Part shown: positions 1 to 9,442 of the stretch, piece after piece
How positions within the stretch are numbered: the stretch's first letter is position 1
Layout of the letters: each line of letters begins with the position of its first letter
From: Pseudonocardia sp. CNS-004
GTDB lineage: Bacteria; Actinomycetota; Actinomycetes; Mycobacteriales; Pseudonocardiaceae
DNA length: 47,101 bases
Assembly (NCBI GenBank): GCA_001942185.1
Contig: MKJV01000119.1
Coordinates: 1-47,101 of the forward strand
Direction: 5' to 3'
Notes under the pieces: generated by a model
The model's database searches: none
Seen by the model: only the letters and a program-made list of their open reading frames with translations
Told to the model about the DNA's origin: nothing
Program-made: the position numbers and the translations under genes

Positions 1-208
1 TGCGCCGCGGTCGGGCGGGCGGCCGGGTCGCGGTGCAGGCACGCGGCCACCAGCTCGCGCAGCGGCCCCGTCAGACCGCCGAGCCGCGGCTCGGAGGTGG
101 TCGGCGAGCTGCGCCGCGGTCGGGCGGGCGGCCGGGTCGCGGTGCAGGCACGCGGCCACCAGCTCGCGCAGCGGCCCCGTCAGACCGCCGAGCCGCGGCT
201 CGGAGGTG
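1..208. repeat. 99-bp direct repeat, period 109
   Basis: Bases 1-99 are identical to bases 110-208, with a 10-base unit between them. The repeat lies inside the kinase C-lobe and 109 is not a multiple of three, so the kinase is thrown out of frame. The first copy begins exactly at base 1 of the window. This could be a genuine recent duplication, but a mis-joined contig end is more likely. Confidence 0.9.
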
Positions 209-914
209 AGGATCCGGCGCAGGAGCGTGACCGGGCTGCCCTCGCCGAACGGGCCCGTGCCGGTGGCGGCGAACACGAGCACCGACCCGAGCGAGAACAG
301 GTCCGACGCGGTGCTGAGCTCGGCGCCGTGTGCCTGCTCGGGGGACATGAACGCCGGAGTGCCCACCGCCATGCCGGTGTGGGTCATGCGGGTGCCGTCC
401 AGCGCCCGGGAGATCCCGAAGTCGATCATCTTCGGCCGGTCGGGCGAGAGCAGGATGTTGGCGGGCTTCACATCCCGGTGCACCAGGCCCGCGTCGTGCA
501 CGGCTCCGAGCGCGCGGGCCAGGTGCGCGGCGAGCGCGGCCACCGCGTGCGGCGCGAGCGGGCCGGCCGCGGCGATCGCCTCGCCCAGCGGCACGCCCGG
601 GACGTACTCGGTGGCGAGCCACGGCGTGTCGGCGTCCGGGTCGGCGTCGACGACGGCCGCGGTCCACGGGCTGCGAACCCGGCGCCGGACTCGACCTCCC
701 GCCGGAACCGGGCCCGGAACTGCTCGTCGGGGGCGAGACCGGGGTGCACCACCTTCACCGCGACGAGCCCGGACGGGCCCGCGGCGAGGTAGACCTGACC
801 CATCCCACCCGCGCCGAGGGCGCCGAGCACCTCGTACGGGCCGATGCGGCCGGGATCGGTGGCCTGCGGGGCGCGCACGCCGGGGGTGGAGTGGATGCTC
901 GCATCGATCGACAT
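1..914 (-). CDS. Serine/threonine protein kinase (3' end outside window, frameshifted)
   Basis: A Hanks-type kinase that would phosphorylate Ser/Thr on target proteins. The ATG at 914 begins a protein with the glycine loop GALGAGGMGQVYLA and the ATP lysine in VAVKVV. After a shift near 670-690 the reading continues with ATEYV, the catalytic loop HRDVKPANILL, the DFG motif in MIDFGISRA, and the activation segment GTPAFMSPEQ. The C-terminal lobe runs into a 109-bp tandem duplication at 1-208 that breaks the frame, so the natural end cannot be seen. It starts 11 bases after the stop of the propeller kinase at 926-3041 and is probably co-transcribed with it. The kinase call is certain; intactness is not, and the frame break is probably a base error. 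Confidence 0.85.
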
Positions 915-925
915 GTCGGGTTCCT

Positions 926-3041
926 TCACTCCGCGCGGATCGCCGAGATCCGGCCGTCGAAGTGCGCGGTGAAGGCGACCCGGTCGGCCGCGGTGATCAC
1001 CTGCACCGGGGAGACGTCGGCGGCGGGCCCGAAGCCCCACTGCCGCGTCCCGGTCGCCACCTCGAACGCGTAGATGCGGCCCTGGTCGTCCCCGGTGTAG
1101 ACGAGGCCGCCGGTCGAGTCGCGGAAGGCGAACGCGCGACCGTGGCCGTGCCGCCGCCGTTCGTCCGGTCCGGGAGCGACCAGCGGTGCGCCCCGTCCGT
1201 GATCTCGAACGCGTGCAGCTGCTCGTCGCGGCCGCGCACGATCACGGCGTCGTCGACGACCACCGGCCGGTCCGGCTCGGCCCCGATCAGGTCGCCGCGC
1301 CCGACCGCGTCCGCCACCGCACGGCGCCGGTGGGGGTGTCCAGCGCGACCACCTCGCTCACGTTGACCGTGAGGAAGGCGATCCCGTGCGCCACCCCCAG
1401 CTCGCTGGCGTTCCCGCCGTCCGGCCGGTGCTGCCAGACCAGCTCGCCGGTGGCGGCGCGCAGCGCGTCGACGCCGTTGCCGTTGCTGATCAGCACGTGG
1501 TCGCCGTCGATCTCCGGGGAGGCGGCGAAGTTGCCGTCGACGACGTGGGTCCAGCGCGTGTCGCCGGTGGCCGGGTCGATGGAGAACAGGTTCGGCCCGT
1601 GGGCGAAGTAGGCGACGCCCGGCCCGGCCATCACGTCGATCCCGGCGAGGGACCGGTAGCCCTCCGTCAGGTCGGACACGAGACGCCAGCGTTGCGTCCC
1701 GGTGGCCGCGTCGAGCGCGATGGCGGCACCGTTGGTGGCGGCGTAGACGGTGCCGTCGGCGATCGCGAGCCGCACCCGGGACGGGTCGAACCCGACCCCG
1801 CCGGGTGGCGCCGTGTACTCCCAGAGCCGTCGCCCGGTCGTCGCGTCGAGCGCGACCACGCCGCCCTGGCCGCCTGCGACGACGGTGCGGCCGTCGGTGA
1901 GGAGCGCGCTGGTCGTGGGCGGGCCGTCGGCGGTCCAGGACACGGTCGCGCCGCGGGTGTCGCGGACGGCGGGGCCGGGTGCCGTGGGCAGGGCCTGCAC
2001 CTCGGGCCGCACGACCGGCTGCGGCACCGGCAGCAGCGACCGGGCGAGGCCGAACGCCCCGCCCACGGCCGCGAGGCCGAGCAGGCCGGCCCCACCGGCC
2101 AGCAGCGCGCGCCTGCCGACCGGGCGCGGCCGCCCGTCCGACGGACGGTCCCGGCCGGCGGCGAGCAGGGCCGCGACGTCCGGGGGCGGCGGGAGCATCG
2201 CGGCCACCGCGGTCGGCAGCCACGACCCGTGGTGCGGCGTGGGCAGCGGGCCGAAGAGCGCGGTCAGGTCGAGGGCCGTCGGGCGGTCGGCAGGCCGCTT
2301 GGCGAGGCAGGCCTCCACCGGGCCCCGCAGCGGGCCGGGGAGCCCGCGCAGGTCGGCCGGGTCGTCGACGATGCGCCGCAGCAGGACGAGCGGGTGCGCG
2401 TCACCGAACGGGCCGTGGCCCAGCGCGGCGTACGCCAGCACGGCGCCGAGGGAGAACACGTCCGACGCCGGCCCGGTCTCGCGGCCGTCGGCCTGCTCGG
2501 GGGACATGAACGCGGGCGTGCCGACGAGCCCGCCCGTGGTGCTGAGCTGCGTGGCGTCGGCGGCGCGGGAGATCCCCATGTCGATCAGCCGGGGGCCGTC
2601 CGCGGCGAGCAGCACGTTCGGCGGTTTGACGTCGCGGTGGACGAGGCCCGACCCGTGGAGCGCGGCGAGCGCGGTGGCCAGCCCGGCGGCGAGGACGTGC
2701 AGGGTCGGGGGCGGGAGCGGGCCGGCCGTCCCGACGGCGTGGTCCAGGCTCGGCCCGGGGACGTACTCGCTGGCCAGCCAGGGGAGCGGGGCGTCCGGGT
2801 CGGCGGCGACGACGGCAGCGGTCCCGGGCCCACCGGCCCGCATGCCGATCGTGACCTCGCGGCGGAACCGGGCCCGGAACCCGGGGTCGGAGGCGAACGT
2901 CCGGTGGATCACCTTGACGGCGACGAGCTCCCCGTACCGGCCGGCGCCGAGGTAGACCTGGCCCATCCCGCCGGACCCGAGCCGCCCCAGGATGCGGAAC
3001 GGCCCTACCTGGTAGGGGTCCTCGGCTCGCAAGCGCAACAC
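926..3041 (-). CDS. Transmembrane Ser/Thr kinase with PQQ-like beta-propeller sensor
   Basis: A receptor kinase. Residues about 15-265 form the kinase domain: glycine loop GRLGSGGMG, ATP lysine K43, catalytic loop HRDVKPPN with D137, and DMG at 154-156 in place of DFG. A helix at about 311-335 (ALLAGGAGLLGLAAVGGAFG) crosses the membrane. The C-terminal part carries repeated blades of the PQQ-like type, for example VVALDATTGRRLW, AIALDAATGTQRW, LFSIDPATGDTRW, LHAFEITDGAHRW and IYAFEVATGTRQW, forming an outer propeller that probably binds a ligand or the cell wall. The frame shifts near 1310 and 1145, then ends at the TGA complementary to 926-928. GTG start with AGGAGG seven bases upstream. The kinase at 1-914 follows after 11 bases. 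Confidence 0.88.
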
Positions 3042-3081
3042 GGTCGTCCTCCTGGCTCGATCTCGTCGAGCAGGACGACCG
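3041..3081 (-). promoter_or_regulatory. Hairpin overlapping the ribosome-binding site of the propeller kinase
   Basis: Perfect 10-bp arms CGGTCGTCCT (3041-3050) and AGGACGACCG (3072-3081), with an inner 6-bp stem GCTCGA (3055-3060) / TCGAGC (3066-3071). On the minus strand the 3' arm contains part of the AGGAGG ribosome-binding site and the first base of the GTG start. Folding would hide the start. It could also act as a terminator for the DUF1992 gene, which ends at 3117. Confidence 0.5.
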
Positions 3082-3116
3082 GCCGCGCGCGGGTGCGGTT
3101 GGGGTCGGGACCCGGG

Positions 3117-3578
3117 TTACTTCCGGCGCCACCAACGGGAGCGGCCGGGTGCGGGTGCGGCCGGTGCGGGCGGCGGCGCAGGCCGGGCGTCGCGCCAGCC
3201 CCGCACGATCTCCTCGGCGTCGGCCCGCCTCACCGGCACGGCCGGCCCGGACGGCGCACGCACCCACTCCGCGATCCGCCGGTTCAGATCGGCGACCGTG
3301 GCGCGCACGGCCTCCTCGGTGGGCAGGTCGCGCACGGTCTCCGGGAGCCGCTCCGTCTCCCTGCGCAGCTGCAGCGGGGTGGGCAGGAGCGCCTCCGACG
3401 GCACCCCCTCACGCTCGACCCAGCGCCGGACCCACCAGTTCTCGTCGTCGGCGGAGTCGAGCCCGGGCAGCGGCTTGCCCTTCCCGGGCAGGTCGGCGAA
3501 GTCGCCCCGCTCCTCGGCCATGCGGATCTGCTGGTCGATCACGGACTCGTAGCGCGCCCAGTAGGCCTCGTTCGCCAT
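3117..3578 (-). CDS. DUF1992 family protein (DnaJ subfamily C member 28-like)
   Basis: Small soluble protein of 153 residues. It opens with the family signature: NEAYWARYESVIDQQIRMAEERGDF followed by a glycine/lysine turn PGKGKPLP and NWWVRRWVEREGV (first motif given in two parts: NEAYWARYESVIDQQIR and MAEERGDF). The function of DUF1992 is unknown; eukaryotic members are fused to J domains, which this one lacks. An ATG ten codons further upstream exists, but the start at 3578 has GGGGGAGG at the right distance and gives the usual N-terminus. It is separated by about 75 bases, including a hairpin, from the downstream kinase. The C-terminus is rich in proline, arginine and tryptophan. Confidence 0.85.
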   Translation of the reverse strand: MANEAYWARYESVIDQQIRMAEERGDFADLPGKGKPLPGLDSADDENWWVRRWVEREGVPSEALLPTPLQLRRETERLPETVRDLPTEEAVRATVADLNRRIAEWVRAPSGPAVPVRRADAEEIVRGWRDARPAPPPAPAAPAPGRSRWWRRK

Positions 3579-3620
3579 CGCGCCTCCCCCCGGGTGGACG
3601 AACGGCACTCTCGTCCGATC

Positions 3621-4426
3621 CTATGGGACCGGAGTGCCGTTCGTGCAGGTCGGTGCGGCGCCGATGACCACCGTGGCGTCCAGATCCGCGTCCTGGACCA
3701 GCCGCGGCACCAGGCCTGCCGACCTCATCGCCGCGGCCGTGTGCTCGGCCTGGCGCTCGCTCGTCTCGATCAGGAGGTGACCGCCGGGGGCCAGCCAGCG
3801 TGGGGCAGCCGCGGCGATCCGGCGCTGGACCTCGAGCCCGTCGGGGCCGCCGTCGAGCGCGACGAGCGGCTCGTGCAGGCGGGCCTCCGGAGGCATGAGA
3901 CCGACCGAGTCCGTGGGCACGTAGGGGGCGTTGGCGACGAGCACGTCCACGCGGCCGAGCAGCGTCGAGGGCAGCGGGGCATCGAGGTCACCCTCGTACA
4001 CCCGCCCGCCCGCCGCCTCGACGTTGCGGCGGGCGCAACGCACCGCCGCGGGCTCCACGTCGGCGACGTGCAGCTCGACGCCGGGGACGGCGGCCGCCAC
4101 CGCGACGCCGACCGCGCCCGTGCCGCAGCACAGCTCGACGACGACGAGCGGCGCGGCCGCCGCGGCGGCCTCCCGGGCGAGGAGCTCGGTGCGCCTGCGG
4201 GGGACGAAGACGCCCGCGTCGACGGCGATGCGCAGGCCCGCGAACTCCGCCCAGCCCAGGACGTGTTCGAGCGGGAGCCCGGCGACGCGGCGCGCGACCA
4301 TGTCGGCGAGCTCGGCGGGGGAGCGCGCGTTGTCGACGAGGAGCCGGGCCTCGTCCTCGGCGAAGACGCAGCCCGCGGCCCGGAGCCGCGCGACGACGTC
4401 GGGGGCGGGCGCGGGGTGGTGGTCAC
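3621..4426 (-). CDS. Putative protein N5-glutamine methyltransferase (PrmC/HemK-related)
   Basis: SAM-dependent methyltransferase of the HemK/PrmC-related group (TIGR03704-like), expected to methylate a glutamine side chain of a protein target. The SAM motif ELCCGTGAVG lies at about residues 97-106 and the catalytic NPPY motif appears as NAPY at about 165-168, a variant typical of this subgroup. The length, about 268 residues, fits. The start is uncertain: GTG at 4426 has GGAAG upstream but is one frame off the body of the gene. Removing one base from the ACCACCACCCC run would join them as MTTPAPAPDVV. The gene is divergent from the FkbM gene at 4473, with only 46 bases between the starts. 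Confidence 0.82.
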
Positions 4427-4472
4427 GGGTGCTTCCGGGGGACGACGATGCCGCGGACGGTACGGTCTGCGG

Positions 4473-5210
4473 ATGCTCGCCCGCGCCTGGGGTATCGCGC
4501 GCTCGCTGGTGATCTACCACGGGCAGCCCGCCAAGCACCGCCGTGCGGTGCGCCTGTACGGGCAGTTCCTCGGGCCGGGCGACCTCGCCTTCGACATCGG
4601 CGCCCACGTCGGCGGCCGGGTGCGCACCTGGAGGCGGCTGGGTGCGCGCGTGGTGGCCGTCGAGCCGCAGCCCGACTGCCTGCGTGTCCTGCGGCTGTTG
4701 TTCGGCCGTGACCGCGGGGTGACGATCGAGCCCCGTGCCGTCGGCGCGCGGCCCGGGCGGGCGCGGCTCGGGGTGTCGACGGCGACGCCCACGGTGTCGT
4801 CGATGTCGCAGGACTGGCGGGAGTCGGTGGCCGCCGACCGCAGCTTCGCCAGGGTCCGGTGGGACCGCTCCGTCGACGTCGAGGTCACCACGCTCGACGA
4901 GCTGATCGCCACGCACGGTGTGCCCGCCTTCTGCAAGATCGACGTCGAGGGCTTCGAGTCCGACGTGCTCGCCGGGCTGTCGCGGCCGCTGCCCGCGCTG
5001 TCGTTCGAGTACCTGCCGCCCACCCACGACCGGGCGGTCGCCGTGCTGAACCGCGTTCAGGAGCTCGGCGCGTACCGCTACAACTACTCGCCCGTGGAGA
5101 CGATGCGGTTCCTCTCCGACCGCTGGCTGGATGCGGCGGAGCTGACCGCTCTCCTCGACCGCGTCCGACCACTCGGGCGCTCGGGCGACGTCTACGCCCG
5201 CCTGGCGTAG
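4473..5210 (+). CDS. FkbM family methyltransferase
   Basis: A 245-residue SAM-dependent methyltransferase. The SAM-binding motif DIGAHVG is at 41-47, the acidic strand VAVEPQ at 61-66, and the FkbM signature CKIDVEGFE at 154-162. Members methylate sugar or polyketide hydroxyls, but FkbM proteins are also found alone with no known substrate; here no glycosyltransferase or polyketide gene is nearby, so the substrate cannot be predicted. The start is the ATG that gives MLARAWGIARSL; upstream spacing to the divergent methyltransferase is too short for a long leader. No signal peptide. The reading frame is intact. Confidence 0.83.
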   Translation: MLARAWGIARSLVIYHGQPAKHRRAVRLYGQFLGPGDLAFDIGAHVGGRVRTWRRLGARVVAVEPQPDCLRVLRLLFGRDRGVTIEPRAVGARPGRARLGVSTATPTVSSMSQDWRESVAADRSFARVRWDRSVDVEVTTLDELIATHGVPAFCKIDVEGFESDVLAGLSRPLPALSFEYLPPTHDRAVAVLNRVQELGAYRYNYSPVETMRFLSDRWLDAAELTALLDRVRPLGRSGDVYARLA

Positions 5211-5286
5211 CCCACTGGACACCCCCCGTTCGGGGTATGGTTCTCGACTCGGCCCGCATCTCGACGTCGAGTGGAGCTCCCCGAGG

Positions 5287-5640
5287 ATGGTGACGATCAC
5301 GCCGGTGCGAGCCGGCAGTGTCTGCGTGCTGACCGTCAGCGGGGAGGTCGACCTCACCTCGGGCCCCCGCCTGCGCGCGGCGCTCGACGATGTCCTCGAC
5401 GATCCCGGCGCTCCGCCCCCGACGGGTGTCGTGGTCGACCTGACGGGCGTGAGCTTCCTCGGGTCGGCCGGTCTCGCCGTGCTCGTCGACGCGCACGAGC
5501 GGGCGAGCCAGCGCGGGATCCGGCTGAAGATCGTGATCGACGGTGGGGGCTCGGCGGTGGCCAGGGCCTTCCAGGCCGCCGCCATCCACGAACACCTCGA
5601 CCTGCGTCACAGCGTCGGCGAGGCGCTCCGCGACGGCTGA
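5287..5640 (+). CDS. STAS-domain anti-sigma factor antagonist
   Basis: A 117-residue single STAS domain protein of the SpoIIAA/RsbV type, which binds an anti-sigma factor kinase when unphosphorylated and so frees a sigma factor. The strand-loop-helix DLTGVSFLGSAGLAVLVDA places the phosphorylatable serine at position 60 (GSAGL). The N-terminal half contains the usual SGEVDLTSGPRLRAAL. GAGG precedes the ATG. No partner kinase or sigma gene is adjacent, so its partner must be encoded elsewhere; the kinases at the left edge are of a different (Hanks) type. A GGGTAT at 5233-5238 resembles a sigma-B-type -10 box but I could not find a convincing -35. Confidence 0.88.
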   Translation: MVTITPVRAGSVCVLTVSGEVDLTSGPRLRAALDDVLDDPGAPPPTGVVVDLTGVSFLGSAGLAVLVDAHERASQRGIRLKIVIDGGGSAVARAFQAAAIHEHLDLRHSVGEALRDG

Positions 5641-5929
5641 GCAGGCGCTGGGGCGGCGCGGGAGGTGGCGAAGCCGCTGTAGGGACGGCGCGCGAGCCGT
5701 GCGGCGCTCGTCGTGATGGCCCAGTCTCCTGCTCCGCAGAGAGCAGATGTGGATCGACCTGATCTTGTCGTCGGCGCTGCCGTATGTTGTCACCGGTTTG
5801 CGTTGATCGGTGATCGTCGGGGAGATCATCACGGCCTTCGCAGGCCTTCCGCAATCCGATCGTGACCCAATGCCAACAGCTTCCGCGCCGACCGCACCTA
5901 TTGTGCGGCTGGCAGCAAAGGACTGATCC
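5641..5929. other. Intergenic region before the binding-protein gene
   Basis: 289 bases with no convincing coding potential on either strand. The part from about 5730 is less GC-rich than the surroundings and contains the imperfect inverted pair GTGAT (around 5810) and ATCAC (around 5830), which could be an operator for the catabolic block downstream. I see no terminator or riboswitch that I can defend. Confidence 0.4.
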
Positions 5930-6999
5930 ATGCGACGACCGGCAAGACGCCTACGTACTTCGCTCGCCGCCATCGCCCTGGCGGCCACACTCGCCGGATG
6001 CGGTGCATTCGGCGACGCCCCACCGGCCCAGAACGGCGGTGGTGAATCCAGCCCCGAGGGGCTCACGACGATCCGAGTGGGCCTGCCGACCGGCGTCACC
6101 AGTTTCGCGAACTCCGACATCGCCGTCGCGACCGAGAAGGGCTTCCTCGCCGAGGCGGGCCTCGCCGTCGAGACGCAGAACCTGCGTTCCGGCGTCTCCG
6201 TGGTGCAGGGCGTGGTCGGCGGCGCACTGGAGATCGGTGGCGCCAGCATCGAGCCCGTCGTGAACGCGGCGGCGGGCGGTGGCGACACGGTGATCATCGG
6301 CGCCTACACCGACAAGCTGACCGTCGCCGCGGTGGCACCCGCCGAGGTGGCGACCGCGGCCGACCTGCGCGGCCGGCAGGTGGGCGTGCAGGAGGTCGGC
6401 GCCTTCCGCGAGGTGATGACCCGCCTCGTCCTCGAGTCGGTGGGCCTCACCCCGAACGACGTCCAGTACATCCCGGTGGACGCGCAGTCGTACAACGCCG
6501 CGCTGGTGGACGGGCGGATCCAGAACGCGATCCTGCAGACCGAGCAGGCCGTGGCGGTCCAGCGCGAGCAGCCGGGCATGCACGTGATCGCCAAGATGGA
6601 CGAGGTCGTGCCCGAGTACCACTACGGCACCTACTTCGTGTCGCGCTCGTGGCTCGAGGCCAACCGTGATGTCGCGGTCCGGTTCATGACGGCACTGACC
6701 CGCGCCCACCGGTTCATGTACGAGAACAAGGACGAGACCGTCGCGATCGTCGCCAAGACCACCGAGTACGACGAGTCGGTGATCGCGGAGGCGTACGACC
6801 GCCTGCTGGGCGAGCAGGGCGTCTTCCCGGTCAACACCGGCTCGACAAGGCCCGCATCAAGGCCACGATGCGGCGGATGGAGGCGCTCGGGATCCTCGAG
6901 AACCAGGCGCCCGAGTACGACCGGCTCGTCGACGCCGGCCCCGTGATCGACGCCGTCGACTCGCTGGGCGTGCAGACCGGGGACGCGCGCTGGCGCTAG
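5930..6999 (+). CDS. ABC transporter substrate-binding lipoprotein (NMT1/SsuA-like)
   Basis: An extracytoplasmic solute receptor anchored by a lipid. The N-terminus MRRPARRLRT is followed by a hydrophobic stretch and the lipobox LAGC (21-24; C24 lipidated). The mature part begins with a low-complexity linker and then TTIRVGLPTGVTSF, the usual first strand of NMT1/SsuA-type receptors for sulfonates, thiamine precursors, aromatic acids and related ligands. One frameshift near 6840 (GG where GGG is needed) separates the last 52 codons, which continue as LDKARIKATMRRMEALGIL to the TAG at 6997-6999. No permease or ATPase gene is nearby, so it must work with a distant transporter. It is the first gene of a plus-strand catabolic block. 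Confidence 0.85.
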
Positions 7000-7052
7000 G
7001 GACGCGCCGGCCGCACGACGACAGCGGGTTCGTCACCGGCGGGTTCGTCGCG

Positions 7053-8301
7053 GTGCTCGCCACCTTGGACACCAAGGCGGGTGAGGCGTACTTCCTCCGC
7101 GACGTGCTCGCCGATCTCGGGCTCCGCAGCCGGATCATCGACATCGGGCTGCGGGCCACCGAGCTCGCCGACCCGGAGCGCGACGTCGCCGCCGACGCCG
7201 TGGCGCACGCCGCCGGCGCGTCGCTCACCGATCTGCGTGAGCACGCCCGGCGGGACCGGGCGATGGCGGAGATGGCCACGGGCGCCGGGCTGCTGTTGCG
7301 GGCCTGGCACGGGGCCGGGCACCTCAGCGGTGTGCTCGCCGTCGGCGGCAGCCAGGGCACGGCGGCGGCGGCCGCGGCGATGCGGCCGCTGCCGTACGGG
7401 GTGCCCAAGATGATCGTGTCCACCGTCGCCTCCGGGAACGTCCGCGGCTACGTCGGCGACAGCGACGTCACGATGATGTTCTCGGTCGCGGACCTGCTCG
7501 GCGGCCCCAACGCGGTCACCGCGCCCGTCCTGCGCGGGGCGGCGGCCGCGGTCGCCGGGATGATCGCGACGGGAGGGGCGGCACCGGTCGGGGGCACCCG
7601 CCCGCTCGTCGCGGCCACCGCGTTCGGCAACACCCACGCCGCGGTCACCGCCGGGATCGAGCGGCTGCGGGTGGCAGGTGTCGACACGGTGGCGTTCCAC
7701 GCGTCGGGCGCCTGCGGGTCGGCGATGGAGCGGCTCGTCACCGAGGGTGTGTTCGCGGGCGTGCTCGACCTCACCACCCACGAGCTGCTGGGCGAGATCG
7801 AGCCGTCCGACATCTACGCCCCGGTCCGCCCGGGCCGGCTCACCGCCGCGGGGGAGCGGGGCATCCCGCAGGTACTGGTACCCGGTGGCTGCGAGTACTT
7901 CTGCTTCGGCGCCGAGGAGACGATCCCGCCCCACCTGCGGGACCGGCCGCTGCACCACCACAACCCGCACAACACGACGTCCGGGCCGGGGCGGGCGAGC
8001 TGGACCTGCTCGGAGCCCTGTTCGCCGAACGCGCGAACGCCGCCACCGGACCCACCACGGTGCTGGTCCCGATGAAGGTTGGTCACAGATCGGCTCGCCC
8101 GGCGGCATCCTGCATGATCCTGTGGCGAACGCCGCGCTCGTCGCCCGGCTGCGGGACGACCTCGCCCCGCGGGTCGACTACCGCGAGCTGGACCTGTCCA
8201 TCAACGACCCGCGGTTCGCGGTGGAGGCCGCCGAGGCCCTGCTACGGCACCTGCCCATCCCGGTGACCGCAGCGACCACAACCGCAGGACAAGAGGAGTG
8301 A
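7053..8301 (+). CDS. UPF0261 / Tm-1-like ATP-binding domain protein (two frameshifts)
   Basis: Member of the UPF0261 family, related to the ATP-binding half of the tomato virus resistance protein Tm-1. Visible signatures are VLATLDTKAGEA at the N-terminus, VGGSQGTAAA, and the MIVSTVASGNVRGYVGDSDV region, with VPGGCEYFCFG later. Reading shifts near 7975 and again near 8078, after which WSQIGSPGGILHDP and a C-terminal helix complete the domain to the TGA at 8299-8301. The biochemical role of the family is unknown; members often sit beside a TIM-barrel partner, which is absent here. Its stop is one base before the start of the dehydrogenase, so the two are probably co-translated. The GTG start at 7053 is the only in-frame choice but lies close to the end of the lipoprotein gene. 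Confidence 0.8.
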
Positions 8302-8302
8302 C

Positions 8303-9405
8303 ATGACCGCCGACATCCAGACGGCCCCCACCGCCACTCGCCCGATCCCGGACTCCATGCGCGCCGCCGTGCTCTTCGGGCCGAACGACATCCGGGTGGT
8401 CGACCGCCCGGTGCCGCGGCCCGGACCGCACCAGGTGCTCGTCGAGGTCGCGATGTGCGGCACCTGCGGCACCGACCTGAAGATCGTCGACGGCCACTTC
8501 CCGCAGACGCCGCCGTTCGGCGAGTTCACCCCGGGTCACGAGTGGGCGGGCACGGTCGTGGGCCTCGGCGAGTCCGTCGACGAGTTCGCCGTGGGCGACC
8601 GCGTGGCCATCGAGGTGCACGCGGGCTGCGGGCGCTGCGACAACTGCATCATCGGCAAGTACACGGCCTGCCTGAACTACGCCAAGCCCGGCAAGGGGCA
8701 GCGCGCCAGCGGCATCACCGTCGACGGCGGGTTCGCCCAGTACGCCGTGCACGACGTCAAGGCGCTCTACAAGATGCCGGACAACATCTCGTTCGCCGAC
8801 GCCGTGCTCGTGACCACGGCGGGCACCGGCCTCTACGGCATCGACGTGGCCGGCGGGTACATGGCGGGCCAGGACGTCGTGGTCGTCGGGCCCGGCCCGA
8901 TCGGGCTGATGACCGTGCAGCTGTGCCGGCAGCTGGCCGCCCGCAGCGTCACGCTCGTCGGCACCAGGGCGTCGCGGCTCGAGCTCGGCGAGCGGCTGGG
9001 CGCCACCGAGATCGTCAACGCGCGGGAGACCGACCCGGTGGCGCGCGTGCGCGAGCTGACCGGCGGCGACGGCGCCGACTGGGTGATCGAGACCTCCGGT
9101 GGCCCCGGCGTGCCCGACCAGTGCATCGCGATGACCAAGCGCGCCGGGAAGATCGTCTTCGTGGCGTTCTACCCGGGCCCGGTCACGCTCGACCTCTCCG
9201 CCGCCGTGCGCAGCGACATCTCGATGTTCACCTCGCGCGGCGAGGGCGGCAACAACGTCAAGCGCGCGATGGCGATGGCGCCTCCGGCGGGCTGCGCGGC
9301 GAGGAGCTGGTCACCCACCGGTTCCCGCTGGAGGACATCGCCGAGGCGTTCCGCGTGGTGCGCGAGCGCGACGGCGACCCGATGAAGGTCGTCATCGTGC
9401 CCTGA
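8303..9405 (+). CDS. Zinc-dependent alcohol/polyol dehydrogenase (MDR family)
   Basis: Medium-chain NAD(P)-dependent dehydrogenase oxidising an alcohol or polyol. The catalytic zinc site is complete: C55 in CGTCGTD and H79/E80 in PGHEWAG. The structural zinc cysteines are C109, C112, C115 and C123. The Rossmann loop reads VVGPGPIGLMTV. A single shift near 9282 (around GCGATGGCGCCTCC) moves the last 40 codons, which continue ELVTHRFPLEDIAEAFRVV and end at 9405. AAGAGGAG precedes the ATG. The gene lies between UPF0261 and a LacI regulator, a layout usual for sugar, polyol or hydroxy-acid use; the exact substrate is not evident. Confidence 0.88.
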
Positions 9406-9442
9406 GGCCACAATTGGGCGCTTCGCGGTGGGGGGAGCGGCG

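Noticed and set aside
926..3041. Link between the PQQ-like repeats of the kinase and the PQQ operon at 31 kb
   Set aside because: The repeats are a common beta-propeller fold in sensor kinases and lack the PQQ-binding cysteine pair and catalytic Asp. They do not imply PQQ binding.
1386..4472. Very long open frame on the plus strand running through the kinase and methyltransferase genes into FkbM
   Set aside because: Its protein before 4473 is Arg/Gly/Ala/Pro-rich with no domain; it is the shadow of minus-strand genes in GC-rich DNA. Only the FkbM part is real.
5220..5240. Sigma-B-type promoter (GGGTAT) and small CCCC/GGGG hairpin before the STAS gene
   Set aside because: No -35 element at the right distance and the hairpin is only four base pairs.
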